Assembly (NCBI GenBank): GCA_030590585.1
Contig: JAUUYD010000231.1
Span: forward strand, 1 to 5,027
Length of the DNA stretch: 5,027 nucleotides
Direction of reading: 5' to 3'
Source of the DNA: Spirochaeta sp.
Lineage (GTDB): Bacteria > Spirochaetota > Spirochaetia > Spirochaetales_E > Spirochaetaceae_B
Position 1 is the first letter of the stretch. Each line of letters starts with the position of its first letter. The notes below the pieces were generated by a model that was not told the DNA's origin, ran no database searches, and saw only the letters and a list, made by a program, of their open reading frames with translations. The position numbers and the translations under genes were made by a program. Of this stretch, positions 1 to 5,027 are shown in pieces.

Positions 1-731
1 ACCAGTGATACGGAAATTCGATTATCTGAAAATAGAAAATGCAGCGCTGCTTCAAGCATTGACTGTTCGGGCCGGGCTTTAAGAAACTCAAAAGATTCCG
101 GGTTTGCCGTCAGAAGTCCTCCGGCCAGCGGGTTCATTACCACAACTCCAAGGCCGTTATCCGCAGCCGCCTGAATCCCCTCCTGCCTGAAGGGAGAATT
201 GATAAGAGAATATCCAAGAGTAACCCCTTCGAAATACCCCTCTTCAATCACATTCCTGATATTATTACCCGGTAAATGAGTGGAAAATACCGCATGACGG
301 ATGAGCCCTTCCTCTTTAGCCTTGAAAATTGCTTCAACAGCCCCGTCTTTCTTTCGTCTCTCCCAATCCTCTAAAGTTAATACATACCAGCAATTATAAT
401 AATCAATAGCATCAACATTCAGCCTCTTGAGTGAAGTTTCAAGCTCAGCTCTCAATACTTCGCCATCGGCCTTGTTGGACTTGGTTGAAATGGTAAACGG
501 TCTATCCGTCTTTTTCATTTCATTGATGGCTGTGCCCATGATAATCTCCGACTGATCCCCGCAATAACCGGGTGCCGTATCGAAGTAGGTAATTCCCTTT
601 TCGAATGCCCGAAGTACCGTTGCAGCGGATTTATCCGTATCATCCGGAGATTCAAAGCGCATACCGCCGAACCCCAATGCCGCAGGTTTATTTGCATCAT
701 TGTTTTTAGAGCCATAATTCCTGAATATCAT
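1..731 (-). CDS. Aldo/keto reductase family protein, 3' end beyond window
   Basis: This is probably a cytoplasmic NAD(P)H-dependent oxidoreductase of the aldo/keto reductase superfamily (TIM barrel), which interconverts carbonyls and alcohols; the substrate cannot be told. The 243 residues visible include the N-terminal ALGFGGMRF strand, FDTAPGY with Asp51 and Tyr56 of the usual catalytic tetrad, and Lys84 in ISTKS. Later come AKEEGLIRHAVFSTH and the NPLAGGLL strand. The fourth tetrad residue, normally His in a D-x-Y-x-x-H segment, appears to be Trp115 in DYYNCWYV. The start at 731 is preferred because GAGGG lies 4 bases upstream; an in-frame ATG at 770 would add 13 residues but has no ribosome binding site. 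The reading frame is open to the left edge, so any C-terminal ferredoxin-like domain, found in some relatives, would be out of view. The family call is firm; the function is not. Confidence 0.92.
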   Translation of the reverse strand, partial: MIFRNYGSKNNDANKPAALGFGGMRFESPDDTDKSAATVLRAFEKGITYFDTAPGYCGDQSEIIMGTAINEMKKTDRPFTISTKSNKADGEVLRAELETSLKRLNVDAIDYYNCWYVLTLEDWERRKKDGAVEAIFKAKEEGLIRHAVFSTHLPGNNIRNVIEEGYFEGVTLGYSLINSPFRQEGIQAAADNGLGVVVMNPLAGGLLTANPESFEFLKARPEQSMLEAALHFLFSDNRISVSL

Positions 732-735
732 TAAT

Positions 736-740
736 CCCTC
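736..740 (-). promoter_or_regulatory. Ribosome binding site of the aldo/keto reductase
   Basis: GAGGG is followed by the spacer ATTA and then ATG at 731. It decides the start in favour of 731 over the in-frame ATG at 770, which has only AAGTTTAAAA before it. Confidence 0.7.
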
Positions 741-801
741 GTTTTTAAAGTTAATTCCCAAAATGCTCATTTTTAAACTTACACGCCAACATATAAAATA
801 C

Positions 802-827
802 AATATAGCATATCTAATAAATATGCT
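802..827 (-). promoter_or_regulatory. Candidate promoter -10 with overlapping dyad (possible operator)
   Basis: Read on the minus strand, TGCTATATT (810-802) resembles an extended -10 box, about 70 bases before the reductase start. No good -35 hexamer is seen at the normal distance. A perfect inverted repeat, AGCATAT-N7-ATATGCT (807-827), overlaps the upstream part of the -10. That is where a repressor dimer would block polymerase. Both readings are inferred from position and symmetry. The area is AT-rich, so chance matches are possible. Confidence 0.35.
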
Positions 828-1040
828 CGCACGCTTCTCACTTTACGGAATCCTTAATAACCGGGGACACTACAAACCGTTCTATTTGACGCAATGTTCG
901 TTCTTGCCATAGGAGAATCTATCGGTCGATTTCTAAAAAAAGAGGCAAAAATGCAACTGGATAGGTTTGCTGGAAAATGGGATACACAATCCTCTTCAAT
1001 CTGGGAAAACCTGGCGCCTGTCAATGAATGGTATCATACC

Positions 1041-1057
1041 CCAGGGCAGAGCCCTGG
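1041..1057. repeat. Hairpin 1, 7-bp stem, AGA loop
   Basis: CCAGGGC-AGA-GCCCTGG is a perfect inverted repeat. Its central nine bases, GGCAGAGCC, are identical to those of the hairpin at 1119-1135. Confidence 0.85.
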
Positions 1058-1063
1058 ACCCGG

Positions 1064-1080
1064 AGTCGCCCTTGGCGACT
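1064..1080. repeat. Hairpin 2, 7-bp stem, CTT loop
   Basis: AGTCGCC-CTT-GGCGACT is a perfect inverted repeat with the same 7-3-7 layout as its neighbours at 1041 and 1119, but with an unrelated stem sequence. Confidence 0.8.
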
Positions 1081-1084
1081 GCTC

Positions 1085-1107
1085 GCAAGTTCGCTTCGCG
1101 AACCCGC
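1085..1107. repeat. Hairpin 3, 6-bp stem, TTC loop
   Basis: GTTCGC-TTC-GCGAAC (1089-1103) is a perfect inverted repeat. It can be extended outward by two more pairs (GC with GC) across a two-by-two mismatch, giving the full span listed. Confidence 0.75.
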
Positions 1108-1118
1108 TGTATTCCTTT

Positions 1119-1135
1119 CCGCGGCAGAGCCGCGG
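1119..1135. repeat. Hairpin 4, 7-bp stem, AGA loop
   Basis: CCGCGGC-AGA-GCCGCGG is a perfect inverted repeat. Against hairpin 1, stem positions 3 and 4 differ on both arms: A-T becomes G-C, and G-C becomes C-G. Pairing is therefore preserved although the sequence changed. Confidence 0.85.
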
Positions 1136-1174
1136 GGTATTACATCATGCTTTCCCTGCGCTCATTCGGATCAA

Positions 1175-1210
1175 GGGTCGTACCGGAGGCGGGAGCCGAG
1201 GAACGATCCC
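1175..1210. repeat. Imperfect inverted repeat, copy 1 of 2
   Basis: The element begins with GGGTCGTACC and ends with AGGAACGATCCC, around a 14-base core containing GGC-GGGA-GCC. The ends pair as GGG/CCC and TCGT/ACGA around one bulged T, then CC/GG across an A-A mismatch. The same ends recur 70 bases further on with a different core. Confidence 0.8.
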
Positions 1211-1244
1211 GTCAGAATGAACTTGTTCACTCCGCTCATATTTA

Positions 1245-1277
1245 GGGTCGTACCGCAGCGTAGCGAGGAACGATCCC
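1245..1277. repeat. Imperfect inverted repeat, copy 2 of 2
   Basis: It has the same 10-base left end and 12-base right end as the copy at 1175, but an 11-base core (GCAGCGTAGCG) instead of 14. It lies 35 bases past the epimerase stop codon, so it could slow transcript decay or help end transcription. No T-run follows it on the minus strand, so it is not a standard intrinsic terminator. Confidence 0.8.
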
Positions 1278-1312
1278 GACATTCGCTTGGGAATAAGGGA
1301 ATCCATAGTCAG

Positions 1313-2662
1313 TTAAATCGATAATTCCGTTTTACCAAGCTCTGAATTGCAGTTTGCTTCCTCAGTGCTTGTCATTCTCTCAAGAGATAGCACGATATGC
1401 ATAAAGGCCCGAGTGATGTGATAAGGATCCTTAACCGGCAGAGCAACCACTTTGTCAACAGGTTTTCCCTGGCGGTCCATTATCTGCAGCCATTCTCCAA
1501 TATTATTATCCGGGTTTGGAAATGTACTGAATGTGTACTTGTGCATTTTCTCGTATGCATTCAGAAACCAATCATCCTGACTGTGTTCATATGACAGTAT
1601 CAGAGCGTAGAGGGCTTCTGAATGAACCCACCACAATTTATTATCCCAGTTTTCATCCAGCTCGCTGAGCATGTGTTCATTTATATTGGCTTCCGCGATA
1701 GTACCCCGAGGTTTGCCTCCATCCTTGTGGACGAACTGAAAGAGACCGCCGTATTCGCCATCCCATCCCTTATCCACCATCCAGCGGACGATTTCGGTTC
1801 CGTAGAGAAGGGCCTTATTATCACCGATAGTTCTTGCCAGATGCATGATGAACCAGGCATCTTCAATGGAATGTCCGGGGTTGAAATAAGACCCGAGTTT
1901 GTCGTCTCTTGGCTTTCTGCTCTCCTTGTCGATCATTTCCAGGAGTATTCTGTCTTCATACTGAACAAAATTATTCAGAACATCATTCATCGAGTCGATT
2001 GCAATAATTCTAAGCCTCTCCTCTGAGGGATCGGAAAAGAAAGCTGATACTGAAGCAAGTTCCTGAGCTGTTTCCAGAAGTATCATCGGATTACCATGAG
2101 ATGTGAATCCTGCCGGCTCATTGTGGGGAAAAGAAAGATAATTACCGCTCATCAATCGCTGGTACACCGATTCAAACAGATCCAGGGCGAATACGAAGTA
2201 TTCTTGATTTCCGGCAAACCTGGCATACTCGGCCATCCCGTATATCAGAAAAAGATCGGCAGTAATTCCCCTTTCGTAGTCACTTTCATTTTCCGGATTG
2301 ATAACGGCACCATTTCTATCAGTGGTGATCGGACGACCTGCAGAATCGAGAACCCAGGCACTGTGCCCATTGGGTAGAAGCGCGTGTTCTTTCAGGAAGG
2401 AAGCACCTTGATCGGCAGCCTTCTTGAATTGTTTCAGCATGTCTCCCGGTAGAAAGCTCATGCTGCCTGCCCTGGAAAGCATCCAGAGGAAACGTCCCTG
2501 TGACCAGATATACTTATTCGTAGAAGTCAGCTTGCTGCCGTCATTAGAGAAGCAGGTATAAAAACCTCCATTAACTTTATCAATTCCGAAGTTAATCCAG
2601 AATGGAAAGAGTACATCTTGAAGATGATTCTGATAAAATATTTTGAGCTTATTAAAATTCAT
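1313..2662 (-). CDS. N-acylglucosamine 2-epimerase (AGE/renin-binding) family sugar epimerase-isomerase
   Basis: This is a cytoplasmic alpha/alpha-barrel enzyme of the AGE family, whose members epimerise at C2 or isomerise sugars such as N-acetylglucosamine/N-acetylmannosamine, cellobiose or mannose. Positions below are counted from the upstream ATG at 2671. NGGFYTCF (34-41) and KYIWSQGRFLWM (53-64) match the substrate-pocket start of true AGE proteins. Catalytic-type histidines lie in NPGHSIEDAW (His267) and DPYHITRAFMH (His418). WWVHSEAL (347-354) and GEW (391-393) are also family-typical. At about 450 residues it is somewhat longer than the usual 390-420, with a polar C-terminal tail. I chose the ATG at 2662 (449 residues) because AGGA lies 9 bases before it; from the ATG at 2671 the same AGGA is only about one base away. 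The gene follows mtaB by 51 bases with no visible terminator, so it may be cotranscribed. The family is secure; the exact sugar substrate is not determinable here. Confidence 0.92.
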   Translation of the reverse strand: MNFNKLKIFYQNHLQDVLFPFWINFGIDKVNGGFYTCFSNDGSKLTSTNKYIWSQGRFLWMLSRAGSMSFLPGDMLKQFKKAADQGASFLKEHALLPNGHSAWVLDSAGRPITTDRNGAVINPENESDYERGITADLFLIYGMAEYARFAGNQEYFVFALDLFESVYQRLMSGNYLSFPHNEPAGFTSHGNPMILLETAQELASVSAFFSDPSEERLRIIAIDSMNDVLNNFVQYEDRILLEMIDKESRKPRDDKLGSYFNPGHSIEDAWFIMHLARTIGDNKALLYGTEIVRWMVDKGWDGEYGGLFQFVHKDGGKPRGTIAEANINEHMLSELDENWDNKLWWVHSEALYALILSYEHSQDDWFLNAYEKMHKYTFSTFPNPDNNIGEWLQIMDRQGKPVDKVVALPVKDPYHITRAFMHIVLSLERMTSTEEANCNSELGKTELSI

Positions 2663-2671
2663 TGTTTTCAT

Positions 2672-2675
2672 TCCT
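2672..2675 (-). promoter_or_regulatory. Ribosome binding site of the epimerase
   Basis: AGGA with a 9-base spacer to the ATG at 2662. It is too close to serve the ATG at 2671, so it favours the shorter protein. Confidence 0.5.
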
Positions 2676-2713
2676 GTGTATTGTGGTTATCAATCGATCA
2701 TGGGTGAGAATAC

Positions 2714-4120
2714 TCAGAATTCACCAGGTACTGCTTCCCCGATCAGATCCGGATCATCCCCGGATTCCAGTCTGTCAATTTCCACACGGAATATTCGGTT
2801 CAGTACACTTTCCACAGTGTATATCCCAGCCCCTCCCCCGCCGGGTATTGAAAACTGTACCGGGACATAGCCTGTCGAGAGCCCCCGTGCCCTGATACTG
2901 CCGTCAGGCTGATTATCGGCCTTTTCCACCAGAACCTCCTGAACAGTACCTAAAAGAAAGCTTCTGTAAGCCTGCTTGGTAATTACAGATAGTTTACGGA
3001 CGGACTCTGCCCGGGATTTTTTAACAGCATCGGTGATATGGCCATCCATACCCACAGCCCGGGTGCCATCTCTTCTGGAGTAGGGAAAAGTGTGTATATG
3101 GCCGAATCCCAGGCGTTCACAGACAGCCAGGGTATCGGCAAAATCTGCATCACTTTCACCGGGAAAACCCACGATAACATCTGTAGTCAGATTGAATCCG
3201 AAAATCTTCTTCCGCAATTCTTCGGCAATACGCACAAAATCAGCGGCGGTATATTGGCGTTTCATGGATAAGAGGATTTTTTCCGAGCCTGACTGCAGAC
3301 AGAGATGCATGTGGGGAGTCATCTTCGGGTGTATCATCAAACTGATCAGCCTCTCATCAATGAGATCGGGTTCAACCGACCCGAGGCGCAGGCGAAAATT
3401 GCCTTTTGCATTCAGACATGCTTCCACGAGGTCTGCAAATCCCCGCTTTTTTTCACCGCGAACCTCTTCCCAGCGGCTCATATTCACACCGGTAAGAACG
3501 ATTTCCCTGAATCCTGAAGCCGCCGCTTCCTCCACGGCTCTAACGGTTTCCGCCAAGGGCCGGCTGATACCCCTACCCCGTACAAAGGGAATGATGCAGT
3601 AGCTGCAGAAATTATCACAGCCGTCCTGAATCTTGATCATGGCCCTGGTTCTGAAAATCTTCTCTGCCACGGGGTAGCCGAAGGGATCCCGTTCACTCTC
3701 GGAATAACCCGGAAGTATTTCTCCCCGGAAATGGGCATCAACCAGCTGGGGGATATGACTTTTATGGTTGTTCCCCACCACATAGGTTCGCCCGTCAGCT
3801 TCAAGTTTTTCCCGATGACCATCCACATAGCAGCCGGTCATCACTACCAGTTCATTCCCTGATACTTTCAGCGTACTCCCGGGATTCCGGTTCTCCATAC
3901 TCCTGATTGCCTGATTCATGGCCGAGCGGCTCTTTCTATCAGCAGCATTGGTAACGGTACAACTGTTTACAACTATCACATCCGCAGCTTCGCCAAAATC
4001 AACCAGAATCCACCCGAGGGCCTTGAATCCCGTAGCAATAGACTCGGTTTCAGCCTGGTTCAGCTTGCAGCCGAGAGTTTTAAAGGCCACCCGCCCGGGG
4101 CTTTTTGAACCTGAGGGCAT
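2714..4120 (-). CDS. mtaB: tRNA t6A37 methylthiotransferase MtaB
   Basis: MtaB (YqeV in Bacillus) is a radical SAM enzyme that converts t6A to ms2t6A at position 37 of tRNAs reading ANN codons, stabilising codon-anticodon pairing. The 468 residues show the three-part methylthiotransferase layout. The N-terminal UPF0004 domain has cluster cysteines Cys18 (TLGCKLNQ, typical of MtaB), Cys54 (NSCTVT) and Cys97 (TGCYVD). The radical SAM domain has CDNFCSYC (Cys168, 172, 175), then TGVNMSRW, HLCLQSG and DVIVGFPGES. A C-terminal TRAM-like RNA-binding domain covers about 390-455, with a glycine-rich stretch (IPGGGGAG) where relatives are usually less glycine-rich. A stretch of about ten extra residues (near 75-90) precedes Cys97. 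The start at 4120 overlaps the miaB stop in TGATG, implying translational coupling. TLGCKLNQ and the lack of the GQNVNSY motif argue for MtaB over MiaB or RimO. Confidence 0.93.
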   Translation of the reverse strand: MPSGSKSPGRVAFKTLGCKLNQAETESIATGFKALGWILVDFGEAADVIVVNSCTVTNAADRKSRSAMNQAIRSMENRNPGSTLKVSGNELVVMTGCYVDGHREKLEADGRTYVVGNNHKSHIPQLVDAHFRGEILPGYSESERDPFGYPVAEKIFRTRAMIKIQDGCDNFCSYCIIPFVRGRGISRPLAETVRAVEEAAASGFREIVLTGVNMSRWEEVRGEKKRGFADLVEACLNAKGNFRLRLGSVEPDLIDERLISLMIHPKMTPHMHLCLQSGSEKILLSMKRQYTAADFVRIAEELRKKIFGFNLTTDVIVGFPGESDADFADTLAVCERLGFGHIHTFPYSRRDGTRAVGMDGHITDAVKKSRAESVRKLSVITKQAYRSFLLGTVQEVLVEKADNQPDGSIRARGLSTGYVPVQFSIPGGGGAGIYTVESVLNRIFRVEIDRLESGDDPDLIGEAVPGEF

Positions 4121-4129
4121 CAGATCACC
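4118..4129 (-). promoter_or_regulatory. TGATG stop-start overlap with Shine-Dalgarno-like GGTGATC
   Basis: The miaB stop TGA (4122-4120) shares its last base with the mtaB ATG (4120-4118). Just before it, GGTGATC (4129-4123) can pair with GATCACC at the 3' end of bacterial 16S rRNA, in the register expected for a start at 4120. Ribosomes finishing miaB can therefore reinitiate on mtaB. Confidence 0.6.
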
Positions 4130-5027
4130 CGGCCTTCAATGCTCAGCGGCCGGGATGAGACAATCTTTACATCAACAAAATCACCAACTTGTACACCTTC
4201 ATCAGCCAATCGGACGGGTATACGGCCCTGGTTGTATCCCGAGAGGTATCCTTTTTTCCGGTCCATACCTGTTACCAGAACCCGCTCAACAGTGCCCACC
4301 CTTTGAAGATTCAGAGGAGCGGTTGTTTGCTGGAGTATCTCTCCAAGATAACGGAAACGGCGCTCTTTTTCCTCCCGGCTGACATCATCTTCCCAAGCTG
4401 CGCTCACCGCCCCGGGCCGGGGGCTGTACTTGGCGATATAGGCCATATCGTACTTGAACTCCCGCATTGCATCGGCAGTGTGTTCGAATTGTTCCGGAGT
4501 TTCGCCATTAAAACCGACAATAATATCGGTAAATAATGCGGCCTGAGGGAGAACTTTGCGTATATCCTCCACCACAGCCCGATAGCGGTCCATGGAATGA
4601 TTCCGATTCATCTTCTGCAGAACCTTATCATCCCCTGACTGCAGGGGAAGATGAATCCACTTCGCCAGCACTTCATACTCAGCCATAACTTCCAGTAATT
4701 CACGGGTAATGTCCCTGGGATGCGGTGATGTGAAGTAAGTCCAGAATTCACGTCCACTCTCCTGTCCGATTTCCCCTACAGCCCTCATAAGCTGGGAAAA
4801 AGAGAGCTCCCAATCCTTCTTATCCAGACCGTAAGAGTTCACATTCTGACCCAGAAGAGTCAGAGATCGGCATCCGTTTTCCACCAAATTTCGCACCTCC
4901 AGCAGGATATCCTCTGAAGGCCTTGAAACCTCCCGGCCCCGGGTGTAAGGCACAGCACAGAAACTACAGAATTTGTTGCAGCCGTTCTGAATGGGTATAA
5001 AGGCCTCAATTTGAGACGCGTAACTGG
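4120..5027 (-). CDS. miaB: tRNA i6A37 methylthiotransferase MiaB, 5' end beyond window
   Basis: MiaB is a radical SAM enzyme that adds a methylthio group to i6A37, giving ms2i6A in tRNAs that read UNN codons. The frame is open to the right edge, and 301 residues are visible. They start just before the radical SAM cluster motif CNKFCSFC (4980-4957), followed by VPYTRGREVSRP and the MiaB signature LLGQNVNSYG. Next come HLPLQSGDDKVLQKMNR, DIIVGFNGET and KYSPRPG, and finally a C-terminal TRAM domain (about 4126-4310, ending SIEGRVI). The N-terminal UPF0004 domain with its three cysteines, roughly 140-150 residues, lies outside. An internal GTG at 4953 is valine in the VPYTRG motif, not a start. 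One oddity is Asn in GFNGET, where most relatives have Pro. It overlaps mtaB by one base and probably leads that operon. Confidence 0.95.
   Translation of the reverse strand, partial: SYASQIEAFIPIQNGCNKFCSFCAVPYTRGREVSRPSEDILLEVRNLVENGCRSLTLLGQNVNSYGLDKKDWELSFSQLMRAVGEIGQESGREFWTYFTSPHPRDITRELLEVMAEYEVLAKWIHLPLQSGDDKVLQKMNRNHSMDRYRAVVEDIRKVLPQAALFTDIIVGFNGETPEQFEHTADAMREFKYDMAYIAKYSPRPGAVSAAWEDDVSREEKERRFRYLGEILQQTTAPLNLQRVGTVERVLVTGMDRKKGYLSGYNQGRIPVRLADEGVQVGDFVDVKIVSSRPLSIEGRVI

Larger units (their letters stand above)
1036..1140. repeat. Compound palindromic module, potential five-way junction
   Basis: ATACC (1036-1040) can pair with GGTAT (1136-1140). The first enclosed hairpin begins at 1041 and the last ends at 1135, so both lie flush against this closing helix. 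Two more perfect hairpins lie inside. The result is a closing stem with four arms, three of 17 bases and one of 15, all with 3-base loops. It could form as a DNA cruciform or in RNA of either strand. I read it as a composite of REP-like dispersed palindromes or an unrecognised structured RNA. No family I know matches it confidently. Confidence 0.7.
732..1312. other. 581-base spacer with promoter region and hairpin-repeat cluster
   Basis: No convincing gene is found between the epimerase and the reductase. The part at 732-1000 is AT-rich, holds the candidate reductase promoter, and contains a CCGGGGACAC stretch at 861-870. The part at 1030-1280 is GC-rich and is almost filled by short inverted repeats. 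An open frame at 951-1220 on the plus strand has a fair ribosome binding site (AGAGG, 6 bases before ATG). It runs straight through the hairpins, however, and resembles nothing I recognise, so I do not call it a gene. Confidence 0.8.

Noticed and set aside
935..950. Intrinsic terminator on the minus strand (T7 run at 941-935)
   Set aside because: The only upstream hairpin is a 3-bp GCA/TGC stem, too weak to terminate.
1036..1140. tRNA or tmRNA gene suggested by the cloverleaf-like arms
   Set aside because: There are five helices of the wrong lengths, all loops are 3 bases, and there is no T-loop consensus, anticodon arm or acceptor CCA end.
894..1220. Plus-strand open frame starting at 894
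   Set aside because: No ribosome binding site precedes 894, and the second half is translated palindromes. Only the internal ATG at 951 has a plausible site, and it is treated as a weak finding.
1036..1277. CRISPR array
   Set aside because: There are no direct repeats of constant length with regular spacers. The units are palindromes of different sequence, and no cas gene is present.
1245..1277. Rho-independent terminator for the epimerase operon
   Set aside because: The imperfect stem is followed on the minus strand by TAAATATGAG rather than a T-run, so it is listed only as a repeat.
3090..3602. Plus-strand open frame of 170 codons
   Set aside because: It lies wholly antisense to mtaB, whose motifs are intact, and its product is Arg/Ser-rich without recognisable domains.
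3918..4382. Plus-strand open frame of 154 codons across the mtaB-miaB junction
   Set aside because: It is antisense to two well-supported genes and has no family resemblance.

Overview
The window looks like an ordinary chromosomal stretch of an anaerobic or fermentative bacterium with mid-range base composition. It carries both MiaB and MtaB methylthiotransferases, the second of which is typical of Firmicutes, spirochaetes and relatives. My tentative guess is a spirochaete, from the general flavour of the proteins and the hairpin-rich spacer. No marker in the window settles this.

All four protein genes lie on the minus strand, so transcription runs from the right edge to the left. From right to left they are: a 5'-truncated miaB (4120 to the edge); mtaB (2714-4120), overlapping miaB by one base in a TGATG junction; an N-acylglucosamine 2-epimerase family gene (1313-2662), 51 bases after mtaB; a 581-base spacer (732-1312); and an aldo/keto reductase (1-731), whose 3' end runs off the left edge. 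The first three probably form one transcript. The reductase probably has its own promoter, because an AT-rich stretch with a candidate -10 box and a perfect dyad sits before it.

miaB and mtaB form a coherent pair. Both are radical SAM enzymes that add a methylthio group to A37 next to the tRNA anticodon. MiaB acts on i6A37 and MtaB on t6A37, so together they cover the two main A37 modification classes. The epimerase and reductase are general carbohydrate or carbonyl metabolism genes with no evident link to tRNA modification.

The most unusual part is the spacer. At 1036-1140 it holds four perfect short hairpins with three-base loops. A 5-bp helix closes the set, and its two strands abut the first and last hairpins exactly, giving a potential five-way junction. 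Two of the hairpins share a 9-base core, while two base pairs of the stem differ on both sides. Just beyond lie two copies, 70 bases apart, of another imperfect inverted repeat with conserved ends and a variable core (1175-1210 and 1245-1277). This looks like a nest of REP-like palindromic repeats or a structured RNA. No transposase, CRISPR array, tRNA or rRNA gene is present.
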